Source: Patescibacteria group bacterium
Lineage (GTDB): Bacteria > Patescibacteriota > Minisyncoccia > Phycocordibacterales > PALSA-1337
Direction of reading: 5' to 3'
Length of the DNA stretch: 6,468 bases
Assembly: GCA_004298345.1 (NCBI GenBank)
Contig: SCTV01000081.1
Location: forward strand, 1-6,468
Of this stretch, positions 1 to 6,319 are shown piece by piece (within the stretch, counting starts at the first letter, position 1; the number at the start of each line of letters is the position of its first letter). The notes below the pieces were generated by a model that was given only the letters and a program-made list of their open reading frames with translations, was not told the DNA's origin and ran no database searches. Both the position numbers and the translations under genes were made by a program.

Positions 1-120
1 CCTCGCCGGGGGTGCGTCCCCCGTTTCACTCTCGCGAAAGAAACTTGTCAAACAAAACGGTTGTTGACTAAAAGATGGTAGAAATAATTCTTGGCAAATG
101 GCACCTGCAGGTCGCCCTCG
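1..120. repeat. Direct terminal repeat, left copy (120 bp, identical to the right end)
   Basis: These 120 bases are identical to 6349-6468, and both copies end exactly at the window edge. That pattern is expected when a circular molecule or tandem array is cut into a linear contig, so the unit length is 6348 bp. It is not necessarily a biological LTR. The repeat holds a short hairpin (8-22) and the 10-base palindrome ACCTGCAGGT (103-112). Confidence 0.97.
8..22. repeat. Short GC hairpin GGGGG-TGCGT-CCCCC
   Basis: Five perfect G-C pairs around a 5-base loop. It is repeated at 6356-6370 because it lies in the terminal overlap. Confidence 0.5.
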
Positions 121-136
121 TACGGGCAAATCCCCC

Positions 137-166
137 CTCTTTTTTTTGGCCTCCGGCCAAAAAGAG
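137..166. repeat. Inverted repeat/hairpin, 12-bp stem with a T bulge
   Basis: CTC-TTTTT-GGCC (from 137, with three extra T bulged) pairs with GGCC-AAAAA-GAG (155-166) across a TCC loop. It is the strongest stem-loop I can see in the non-coding DNA. It lies just outside the 120-base repeat and could be a 3' RNA structure or a DNA cruciform. Confidence 0.6.
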
Positions 167-301
167 CAAGTGACGGAAAAAACTGAAAAAGGTAAAAACA
201 CGGTGCCACCGCCTACCCGACATCTCCATTACTGTCAAAAAGGTCTCCTACCCCCGACTAGTCTTCTACCAAACTACAATCGGTTAACGCCACCTGTCAG
301 T

Positions 302-329
302 GGCCCCGCAAGATCACGATTGCGGTACC
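302..329. repeat. Inverted repeat with 8-base spacer (candidate recombinase core site)
   Basis: CCGCAA (306-311) and TTGCGG (320-325) are perfect inverted arms around the spacer GATCACGA. Two further pairs outside (GG at 302-303 with CC at 328-329) make 8 matches in 10. Inverted arms around a 6-8 base spacer are the usual form of a tyrosine-recombinase crossover site. The assignment is speculative. Confidence 0.3.
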
Positions 330-693
330 TAGACGTTCCACTCGTGTGGTCACAATCACAATGACGAGCTGGCTACAAGCGTTCAGGCGTGCGGTGCACA
401 ACGGAGAAATGAGAAAAAGAAGATATCACTACCGATATCGATGCAAGCGACAGTAATGTTTCATTGATCTCCTTCAAGAGAAAAAATAGTTCGTCGCAAC
501 AGACGAAGAAAGAAAACGCGTGTCAATGTCTTTTGAGAAACAAACAACAACAAGCAAACATAAAACTATCATGAGCAAAAACTTTTTTTTGTGCTTAACG
601 CGGAATGATCGTCCTTTTTGGAAGTTTTTGTGACTAGAAAATTGAATGGTTCTCTGACGTATCAGTAGAACAGAATTTGAAATATGATATTGC

Positions 694-714
694 GACATTG
701 ACATTGACATTGAC
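694..714. repeat. GACATT microsatellite, 3.5 copies
   Basis: Three full GACATT units plus GAC, located 47 bases beyond the RT-RNase H stop codon. A simple tandem repeat with no evident function. Confidence 0.9.
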
Positions 715-760
715 CGCGAGAGATTTTTTTTTCCCGTTACTTACTTGACAACGTGTTCGT

Positions 761-2776
761 TCAGCAAGTCCACAGCGGGACGTTCTTGCGCGAGTCGCCC
801 TCGGCCTTGCGGCAGATCGTGCAGCCCGCGTGCAGCATCGTGTTGTTGAACAGCAGCGCCTTCGGCATCAAATCAATACGTGTCATCGGATCGGCGAGCT
901 GACATTTCGACGGCGTCCACACTGCTGACACAGGAACATTTCCGAAACGCATCCACCACCGAAGAATTCTGTCGCCGATCGCGCTAGCGGTGTGCCCTTT
1001 GGCGATGGCGTGCTTCGCGCTCGTGTTGTCCGTGCTCCACTCCCATGACGCGCGCGGGCGAACGAGAAGAACCGATGCAATCGCTCCGGCGAGTAGTTCT
1101 GCTGGCAGAATGAGACGGTGATGCGACAGCAGCGGCATGATGAACGCGTTGTTGCTGCTGCGACGTTGCAACGCTGCGATCAGCTGCGTGGACGCGTCCG
1201 ACGAGATCTGCGTCGTCGCCTCGGGTCGGCGCTGGTCGCCGACAACGACAACGTCGCGCAGGCGGTTCGCGGCGTCGCGGACGACGTCGATGACGCTGGC
1301 GAGCGCATCCGACGGCGTGTGCCACAGCGGCGTGCCGTAGGCGGTCTCGCGGGCCTGGTTGCGGATCGCGGCCATCAGGTCGGAGAGGAAACAGAGCGGC
1401 ATCGCGCCGGCGTACGCGAACCACATCTCGATGCCGGTGACGCGGAAGAAGTTGGCCGGCGTCGGCCGGTCGATGAACTTCTGCAGCGCCTTGTCGAGCT
1501 TCTCGATCGACTTCCGGCTCGGCGAGACGCGCTGGTGCTCGAGGTCGACGCACAGGCCGATGACGCAGTCGTTCTTGGGGACGGCGTGCGGCGTGTCCCA
1601 GCCCTTCGTGACCAGGCCGACGTGACCGAACACCGCGTCGAGCGCCTCGCGGATGATGACGTCGTCGTCCGCGAGCTCCGTCAGGATGATGACGTTGTCG
1701 ATCCAGACAACGACTCTGTGGCGACCGCGCAGCCGGTGCGCGGCCCGCCGCAGCGCGACAGCGATCAAATACTCCATCATCGTCTGCGCGAAGACGGGGC
1801 TGAACGTGATGCCCATCGGCAGCACGCACAGCACGTCGATACCAGAGTCCGTGACGATCCCGAAGAAGCGGCGCAACATCGGATGAACGGAAAACTGATA
1901 AAACATCGACTTGACGTCGCAGGTCGACATGAACAAGAAGCCGGACAGGAAGATGATGATGAAGTCGCGCGTGTTGATGTGGAACTTCGGAACGGTGTCG
2001 CCGACGGCCTCGTCGAGGAGATCATCGAACGCCGTGCCGTTGTACACGAAACGCGCGGTTTCGGATCCGTCGTTCTTCTCGACGTTGAAACCGCTCGCGA
2101 CGAAGGAGATGTTGCTGCTTCGTTCGGTGATGCCCATGCTGCGGAGCTCCTCACCGTTCGGAACGTGCCGTCTGCTGCTGTTATTATTGTTGTCGTTATT
2201 GCGAAAACGAGTGAGATCTGCTGCTTTCGTGATTTTCGCGTGTTGCTGATCATTATCATTATCATTAGAAGAAGAAACAATCCGCTGCAACGATGATGCT
2301 AATTTAATTGCGAGCTTGTCGGTGTCGAGCCACGACACCAGAAGAAGCAACTCGGGCGATGGCGCGAGTTCTCGGTGAAGTTCGCGGAACTTGTCGAAGC
2401 GAAACGTCGATGTCACGACGGACGCCAGCGGCCACTTGCACGGTTCGGAGTGACCGAACGAGAACACTCGCAGACGATCGCCGACGATCAGACGCACTTG
2501 CGTGCCGTGGTAGCTGATCGAATAAATGTCGGGCACCATCTCGACGTGAGAGTCGTCGTCGCCGATATCTGCTGCTGAAGCGGATGATGAAGAAGAAGAA
2601 TTGCTATTTTTAATTTGCATCACGCGCTCGTGGAGCGCCATGATGATGTCAAAGAGTTCCTCGCGTGCTGACGGACAGAGAACCACATCGAGCATTTTTG
2701 TTGTCGCGATGATCGACTTGAGGGGGTCGAACATCTGCCGGTTGTTGATGGAGAGCGCCGCGTGCGCGATCTCCAT
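761..2776 (-). CDS. RT-RH: Reverse transcriptase-RNase H polyprotein (671 aa from the ATG at 2776)
   Basis: Copies element RNA into DNA and degrades the RNA strand. Residues 1-230 are a poorly conserved, Ser/Asn-rich leader of unknown role. RT motif A is MSTCDVKSMFYQF (Asp287). The LPMGITFSPVFAQ block at 319-331 is typical of DIRS/gypsy-like RTs. Motif C reads VVWIDNVII (358-361), with Asn where the second Asp of YxDD normally stands. RNase H follows with a full D-E-D-D set: Asp527 (SSDAST), Glu560 (LPAELLAG), Asp583 (STDNTSAKHA) and Asp629 (LADPMTR). The tail carries HAGCTIC and a terminal Cys, but no complete zinc finger. The ATG at 2776 has A at -3 and G at +4. The frame is also open upstream through the whole YR gene, so a YR-RT fusion by -1 frameshift from before 3009 is possible. 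One weak out-of-frame ATG (2868) lies between. The far-upstream part of the open frame is a compositional shadow. Confidence 0.88.
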   Translation of the reverse strand: MEIAHAALSINNRQMFDPLKSIIATTKMLDVVLCPSAREELFDIIMALHERVMQIKNSNSSSSSSASAADIGDDDSHVEMVPDIYSISYHGTQVRLIVGDRLRVFSFGHSEPCKWPLASVVTSTFRFDKFRELHRELAPSPELLLLVSWLDTDKLAIKLASSLQRIVSSSNDNDNDQQHAKITKAADLTRFRNNDNNNNSSRRHVPNGEELRSMGITERSSNISFVASGFNVEKNDGSETARFVYNGTAFDDLLDEAVGDTVPKFHINTRDFIIIFLSGFLFMSTCDVKSMFYQFSVHPMLRRFFGIVTDSGIDVLCVLPMGITFSPVFAQTMMEYLIAVALRRAAHRLRGRHRVVVWIDNVIILTELADDDVIIREALDAVFGHVGLVTKGWDTPHAVPKNDCVIGLCVDLEHQRVSPSRKSIEKLDKALQKFIDRPTPANFFRVTGIEMWFAYAGAMPLCFLSDLMAAIRNQARETAYGTPLWHTPSDALASVIDVVRDAANRLRDVVVVGDQRRPEATTQISSDASTQLIAALQRRSSNNAFIMPLLSHHRLILPAELLAGAIASVLLVRPRASWEWSTDNTSAKHAIAKGHTASAIGDRILRWWMRFGNVPVSAVWTPSKCQLADPMTRIDLMPKALLFNNTMLHAGCTICRKAEGDSRKNVPLWTC

Positions 2777-3006
2777 GATCGTGTTATTACTGTTATTATT
2801 ATTGTTATGCAAACCAAGACGAAGGAGAATACGTTGAGATCGTTGATCTGACGTTTCAGACGTGTCATCGACGGTACTACTAGAGATGTCACGATGAAGA
2901 TTGTTGCTGGTGTCGCTACTTCTGCTACCAACGTCACCGCAAGAAGAAGAAGAAACAACAGTGTCGATGTCGTCGTTGATTTGTTGTGTGAGAAGATCAA
3001 TACCGC
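2777..3006 (-). other. Gap between YR stop and RT ATG; open in the RT frame
   Basis: No stop interrupts the RT frame here. The translation is low-complexity and rich in Ser, Asp, Thr and Asn (SSSSCGD, DISSSTVDD, HNNNNNSNN), as for a flexible linker. This suits either a translated linker in a YR-RT fusion or an untranslated spacer. A pyrimidine-rich stretch lies on the minus strand near 2940-2960. The only minus-strand ATG before 2776 is at 2868, in the YR frame, with a poor context. Confidence 0.5.
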
Positions 3007-4485
3007 TCACCACCAGTCGGTCGTGTCGTGGCCGACTGCGCGGAGAAGTTTCGACGTCAAGTCCATGATCGCAATCGCCTCCGGCTGCTGCGGAGACACC
3101 ACTGCGTAGACCGCCATCATGTTGACCTGCACTCGCTCGCTGTGGCCGGTCAGCGTCGTGATCTCGCGTGCTGTCGCTCCCGAGTCCTTCAGGAACTGGA
3201 TCGCACCCTTGCGCAACGAGTGCGACGACAGCGCGGGCGTCTTGCTCTTGATGTACTTGAGCAAGTCGCGATACTTGACGCCCTGCGGCTCGAGAAGCTG
3301 CTTCCATCGACGCCGCAGCGCTGCGACCTTCGGCAGACGGACCCAGCGCGAGAACGGGCGGTTGCCGAACTTGGCCGACTTGTGCGCCAGCAGGTTGTAC
3401 TCGGCGCACGGCGTGTTCTCGTTGTCGCCCATCTCCCACACCTTGAAGTCGCACGCCCTCGGAGCCGGCGGGGTGATGATCTGGTCGATCGCCGCCGCTC
3501 GGTCCGTGTCCGAATCCGAGTCCGAGTCCGACTCGCTGTCGAGGTTGTTCGCCAAGAGCATCTCGCGCGAGCGCGCCGCCGCGATGAAGATCTGCAGCAC
3601 CACGCGCTGCTCCGGCGTCGACAGGTCGCCGATCAGCGTCTTGACCTGCTCGATCGTCGCCGGCATCGCGCCCGGCCGCGCCACTCGAGCGCGCTCCACT
3701 GCCATCATGCGCAAGTGCATCCGCGCCATCATGAAGCCCTCGTTCTGCGTGAGCTCGCGGTGAAGCGACAAGAGCGTGTTGACGTACTTGATCGCCGTCG
3801 ACGGCTTGTAGCGCGCCGTCACGTACGCCACGAACGATGTCTCGTCGACGTAGCCCGGCTGCTGCTTGCAGGCTTCGTGCAGCCGCCGAATACGCGCCTT
3901 GGTGGCCGCGTTGATGTCGGTCGAGAGCAGCGGTTGCAGAAAGAGCGAGCGCTGCCACGCCCCCGGGTCGATCTGCGGCGCGAAGCGCATCGGCGTGCCA
4001 GCCGCAAAGTGCGCTCCCTGCGGACCCGAGTACACCAGCATCTGCGCGCGTTGGACGATCGACAGCTGGCGAGCTGCGGCAATCGACTCGAGACCGCGAC
4101 GATGAAAAATAGGTTGCTGCTGGTGCTGCTGCTGCGGAGGTTGATCCGAATCCGAGAAAACCGCGCGGAGAAACCGTTGAATCGTCGGGTGCTGTTCGGC
4201 TTGTGCCGGGTCTCGAACGAACCGTTGCCAGTGCTGTTCCAGCGGCGTTTGTTGCTGCCGCTGCTGTTGCTGAAGGGTAACTGGAGAAGAAGTTGTTGTC
4301 AATTGTCGAATTGTCGTCGTTAAAGGAAAAGAAGAAGCAATCGCCGTTGTCGACGGAGTGGAAAAAAGAATCAGTGGAGAAGAAAAAAGTTTGTTGTTGT
4401 TGTTGTTTGGAGTGTTTACCGCCGCTCCCGGCCTCAGAGAGAAAACAGACCTCCGCCTCCACTTCCGTTGCCGCGAAAGTTGTTG
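3007..4485 (-). CDS. YR: Tyrosine recombinase (integrase) of the retroelement; open frame without an ATG at its beginning
   Basis: This would cut and rejoin DNA through a covalent 3'-phosphotyrosine to integrate the circular element DNA. Numbering residues from 4302 as 1, about 128-212 look like the helical core-binding domain and 215-405 the catalytic domain. Visible catalytic residues are Arg244 in AAARSREMLL (with Glu247), a candidate Lys at 308-311, His361 and Arg364 in SSHSLRKGA, His387 in LTGHSER, and the nucleophile candidate Tyr399 in MMAVY. The gap from His387 to Tyr399 is 12, a little longer than the usual 9-10. An acidic Asp/Ser insert sits at 255-267. The N-terminus is Gln-rich. 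The frame is open from 4485, overlaps the last 52 bases of gag in the -1 frame, and has no ATG until 4041 (residue 88, leaving 344 aa). It therefore starts either by a Gag frameshift or at 4041. Codon 4302 is TTG, an unlikely start in a eukaryote. Confidence 0.82.
   Translation of the reverse strand, partial: QQLSRQRKWRRRSVFSLRPGAAVNTPNNNNNKLFSSPLILFSTPSTTAIASSFPLTTTIRQLTTTSSPVTLQQQQRQQQTPLEQHWQRFVRDPAQAEQHPTIQRFLRAVFSDSDQPPQQQHQQQPIFHRRGLESIAAARQLSIVQRAQMLVYSGPQGAHFAAGTPMRFAPQIDPGAWQRSLFLQPLLSTDINAATKARIRRLHEACKQQPGYVDETSFVAYVTARYKPSTAIKYVNTLLSLHRELTQNEGFMMARMHLRMMAVERARVARPGAMPATIEQVKTLIGDLSTPEQRVVLQIFIAAARSREMLLANNLDSESDSDSDSDTDRAAAIDQIITPPAPRACDFKVWEMGDNENTPCAEYNLLAHKSAKFGNRPFSRWVRLPKVAALRRRWKQLLEPQGVKYRDLLKYIKSKTPALSSHSLRKGAIQFLKDSGATAREITTLTGHSERVQVNMMAVYAVVSPQQPEAIAIMDLTSKLLRAVGHDTTDWW
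4281..4389 (-). promoter_or_regulatory. Polypyrimidine tracts plus AG ahead of YR (possible trans-splice acceptor)
   Basis: Read on the minus strand, 4389-4376, 4370-4360 and 4337-4322 are almost pure C/T, and TTCTTCTCC just before the AG at 4282-4281 continues the pattern. From the Gag stop to 4041 there is no ATG at all, and the first one is in the YR frame. In kinetoplastids, polypyrimidine tracts followed by AG guide trans-splicing of the spliced leader (established knowledge). The host is unproven, and the tracts may simply encode Ser/Phe/Leu/Asn-rich protein. Confidence 0.3.
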
Positions 4486-6014
4486 TTATTGTTGTTACCT
4501 TGATTGTTGTTGTTCCCTCCGCCCCCACCGCGGAAGTTGTTGTTGTTGTTATTGTTGTTACCTTGATTGTTGTTGTTCCCTGCGCCTCCTCCGCGGAAGT
4601 TGTTGTTATTGTTGTTGCCACCACCTCCACGATTGTTATTGTAGTTGTTGCTGTTGTTGTTATTGTTATTGTTTCGATTGTTGTAGTTATTGTAGTTATT
4701 ATTGTAGCCACCGCCGCCTCCGCCACCGCGGTTGTTGTTGTTGTAGTTGTTGTTGCCGCCGCGGAAATTGTTGTTATTGTTGTTCGTGTTCTGGACGAAC
4801 GCGCGGTGAGCCGCGTTGTTGCTGACTGCCGTGAGGAAGTTGGTGTTCATCATCTGCTGACGCGAGTTGGCGAGGCCCGACAACGCTGCGCTGGTGCTAC
4901 CGACGACGCCGCCAGTCACACGAAGTTGGTTCGCCGCCTCAGAGAAGCCGGCGTCGTTGCGGTGCTTCAACCCTGCGAGCGCGATCATCGTGTTCGTAAA
5001 CTCGCGCTGGATCATGGTGATCGTCTCGATCAGCACCTGCAAGTCCGCCGAAGCGACCACCGCGCTCTTCGCATGCGCCACGTGGCGCTGGATGCGGTCC
5101 TTGTTGTGCGTCCATGTGGTCGAAACCGCTGCGAACTTTTCGTCTGCGTGCCGCATGAGCACCATGTTGACCGTCGTGTCGCCGACGATGTACGGCAGGC
5201 CGTACATGGCCAGCTGCTGGCCCTCGTGCCCGAGGGACGCATCCTTTCCCGGGATGAAACGCACGAACGGGAAGCCGCCGTCCGGATCCGCATACAGGAA
5301 CCGAGACACGATGCACACATCGTTGGCGTTTGACGCCGAATCGACCACTGTCGTCGGCACCAATTTCTTCAGCGCCGTGGCCGTCAGACCATCGACGGTG
5401 AAAGTCACCGGCGGCGACGATGCCATCGAACTAGACGCCGCCACCACCGTAGTCGTCATCTCGATGTTGGCCGGCGATGCGTTGCCAAACAGCATCTCGC
5501 GGGCGACGTCCTCCGCTACCGCTCGGCGAACTGATGGGTCCATCTCGCGGAGTCGGCGACGGTCGGCCTCCGGAGTTGGTAGGATCGATTCGAAGAATGC
5601 GACGTAACCGAAGCCATCGACGGGAACACTGCGAAGCGTCGCAGGGGACACCGACAGGTCGAGCACCGAGACGCGATCACCTTCGGCACCCTGGAACTTC
5701 GCGAGGAACGGCCGTGCCAGCGACTCAAGCGGTGCTGGCGCGGCGGTCGCGCGATCGGCGTCGGTGATCTGCACGGCGAAGACGACGAAGACCGCTTGAT
5801 CAGGCCGGTTCGCGAACTGGATCTTGAGCCGCTGAACGAGGTCCGCGCTCGTCATGATCGGAAGCTGCACGCGCGCTGCGTCGCGAGCGGGGCACATGTT
5901 GCGGATCTGCGGGCAGAAGCCCATCATCGACTGCGCCGCCGCTGGAGAGCCAACGTGCGCTTGCAGCTCCGGCAGGTTGACGACGTTGACCACGCGATTG
6001 GCGAATTGATCCAT
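4434..6014 (-). CDS. gag: Gag-like structural protein with Asn/Arg/Gly-rich C-terminal tail (526 aa)
   Basis: This is the first gene of the element and probably the nucleocapsid or capsid protein that binds element RNA; the function is inferred from position and composition. The start is the ATG at 6014, with A at -3 and G at +4, placed directly after a run of A. The frame also extends upstream to an ATG at 6146, but the added 44 residues are translated from leader DNA and end in a Lys run from the poly(A), so I reject that start. Residues 1-408 are non-repetitive and alpha/beta-like, with no motif I recognise. Residues 409-526 are almost only Asn, Gly and Arg with scattered Phe, Tyr and Gln, including FRGG motifs at about 417, 473, 494 and 513. 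This resembles RGG-box RNA-binding tails. No CCHC zinc knuckle is present. Codon use is GC-rich at third positions in the body. The stop at 4436-4434 lies inside the -1 frame leading to the recombinase. Confidence 0.8.
   Translation of the reverse strand: MDQFANRVVNVVNLPELQAHVGSPAAAQSMMGFCPQIRNMCPARDAARVQLPIMTSADLVQRLKIQFANRPDQAVFVVFAVQITDADRATAAPAPLESLARPFLAKFQGAEGDRVSVLDLSVSPATLRSVPVDGFGYVAFFESILPTPEADRRRLREMDPSVRRAVAEDVAREMLFGNASPANIEMTTTVVAASSSMASSPPVTFTVDGLTATALKKLVPTTVVDSASNANDVCIVSRFLYADPDGGFPFVRFIPGKDASLGHEGQQLAMYGLPYIVGDTTVNMVLMRHADEKFAAVSTTWTHNKDRIQRHVAHAKSAVVASADLQVLIETITMIQREFTNTMIALAGLKHRNDAGFSEAANQLRVTGGVVGSTSAALSGLANSRQQMMNTNFLTAVSNNAAHRAFVQNTNNNNNNFRGGNNNYNNNNRGGGGGGGYNNNYNNYNNRNNNNNNNSNNYNNNRGGGGNNNNNNFRGGGAGNNNNQGNNNNNNNNFRGGGGGNNNNQGNNNNNNFRGNGSGGGGLFSL
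4437..4790 (-). other. Asn/Gly/Arg low-complexity tail of Gag, RGG-like
   Basis: Gag residues 409-526 consist of runs of 3-8 Asn separated by FRGG, RGGGG and QG units. The Asn codons mix AAC and AAT, and the Gly codons vary, so the tract is not a simple uninterrupted trinucleotide repeat. A basic, disordered, RNA-binding or phase-separating tail could replace the zinc knuckles that many retroelement Gags use. This role is inferred from composition only. Confidence 0.75.
4479..4598 (-). repeat. Tandem repeat in gag, about 63-bp unit encoding FRGG-Asn-QG-Asn blocks
   Basis: Two adjacent copies (4536-4598, 21 codons; 4479-4535, 19 codons) each encode FRGGG followed by G, NNNNQG and a run of Asn. 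The plus-strand marker ACCTTGATTG recurs at 4497 and 4560, exactly 63 bases apart. A partial third start (FRGNG) follows. The copies differ by a few substitutions and by the length of the Asn run, as expected for recent slippage or unequal exchange. Confidence 0.85.
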
Positions 6015-6053
6015 TTTTTTTTTTTTTTTTGAATGCGTGTGTGTTTTATATTG
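6015..6053 (-). promoter_or_regulatory. TATA-like motif and poly(A) leader abutting the Gag start
   Basis: On the minus strand CAATATAAAA (6053-6044) lies about 30-36 bases upstream of the Gag ATG, followed by a CACACACGC stretch. A run of 17 A (6030-6014) then ends in the A of the ATG. If the TATA-like motif is a core promoter, transcripts would begin in or just before the A run, giving an A-only leader. The promoter role is inferred; the A run is directly visible. Confidence 0.35.
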
Positions 6054-6161
6054 AGAACTTGAAAAGTTTTGTCTCGAGACAAAGCTGCTTTTTGTTTCCG
6101 ATGCAAAGAAAACAAATCGAACAAACGATTTATGAATGAAAATCAAAAGAGCCCAAAGTGG

Positions 6162-6242
6162 CTAAAACAAACAAAATGTTATTTTCGCAAAACTATTATC
6201 AATCTCGGGTTCCGCGACCCAACCGGAGGCTCCAGACTCCAT
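6162..6242 (-). CDS. Possible upstream ORF in the Gag leader (26 aa)
   Basis: A minus-strand ATG at 6242, with A at -3 and G at +4, opens a 26-codon frame beginning MESGASGWVAEPEI and ending at TAG 6164-6162, some 148 bases before the Gag ATG. It is the only ATG in the leader between 6348 and 6014 other than Gag's own. If the transcript includes it, it would reduce or regulate Gag translation. The stop overlaps a T-rich stretch ending in TAG that could also act as a splice acceptor. There is no homology evidence. Confidence 0.25.
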   Translation of the reverse strand: MESGASGWVAEPEIDNSFAKITFCLF

Positions 6243-6319
6243 CGTATTTTCCTCCAAGAATCGCAGGACGGGTTGTTGGTCAGAAAATCCTCTCTACGTT
6301 CGGAGAAAAAGTCGCCGTC

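Larger units (their letters stand above)
1..760. other. Non-coding region downstream of RT-RNase H
   Basis: No convincing gene is present. The region is AT-rich with several A/T runs (724-732, 583-590, 140-147), a GACATT tandem repeat (694-714), a hairpin at 137-166, an inverted repeat with an 8-base spacer at 302-329, and paired GATATC sites at 422-427 and 434-439. In this element class, such non-coding ends normally carry the recombination and replication sequences. I see no canonical AATAAA on the minus strand. Confidence 0.6.

Noticed and set aside
1..120. Terminal repeats as LTRs
   Set aside because: They lack TG...CA ends, a primer-binding site or a polypurine tract, and coincide exactly with the window edges; circular overlap explains them better.
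98..364. Plus-strand 88-codon frame
   Set aside because: Covers a hairpin and poly-T tract, low-complexity translation, no motif, and opposite to the direction of all element genes.
984..1829. Minus-strand 281-codon frame inside RT-RNase H
   Set aside because: Out of phase with the RT motifs and almost only Arg, Ala, Gly, Asp and His; a shadow of the real gene.
1835..1850. TDSG as an aspartic protease active site
   Set aside because: It falls within the RT domain between motif A and the LPMG block, in GIVTDSGIDVLCVLPMG, and is part of the polymerase fold.
3028..4323. Plus-strand open frame of 431 codons opposite the recombinase
   Set aside because: Arg/Leu/Val-rich translation with no motif; it is the complement of a GC3-rich gene. 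The same holds for 1118-2296 and 4293-5333.
2777..4726. Very long upstream extension of the RT frame (to 4726) as one 1321-residue protein
   Set aside because: It would start at a GTG inside the Gag Asn tract, and the part opposite YR is rich in Ala, Gly, Arg, Asp and His, as expected when GC-rich codons are read one base out of phase. Only the portion near or after the YR stop is plausible.
4440..4790. CRISPR-like or satellite array
   Set aside because: The repetition is trinucleotide Asn/Gly coding sequence in the Gag frame, without spacers.
6204..6222. GGGTTCCGCGACCC as a tRNA T-arm or tRNA primer remnant
   Set aside because: Only one short stem is present; no matching D-arm, anticodon arm or acceptor stem was seen around it, and YR elements do not use tRNA primers in the LTR manner.
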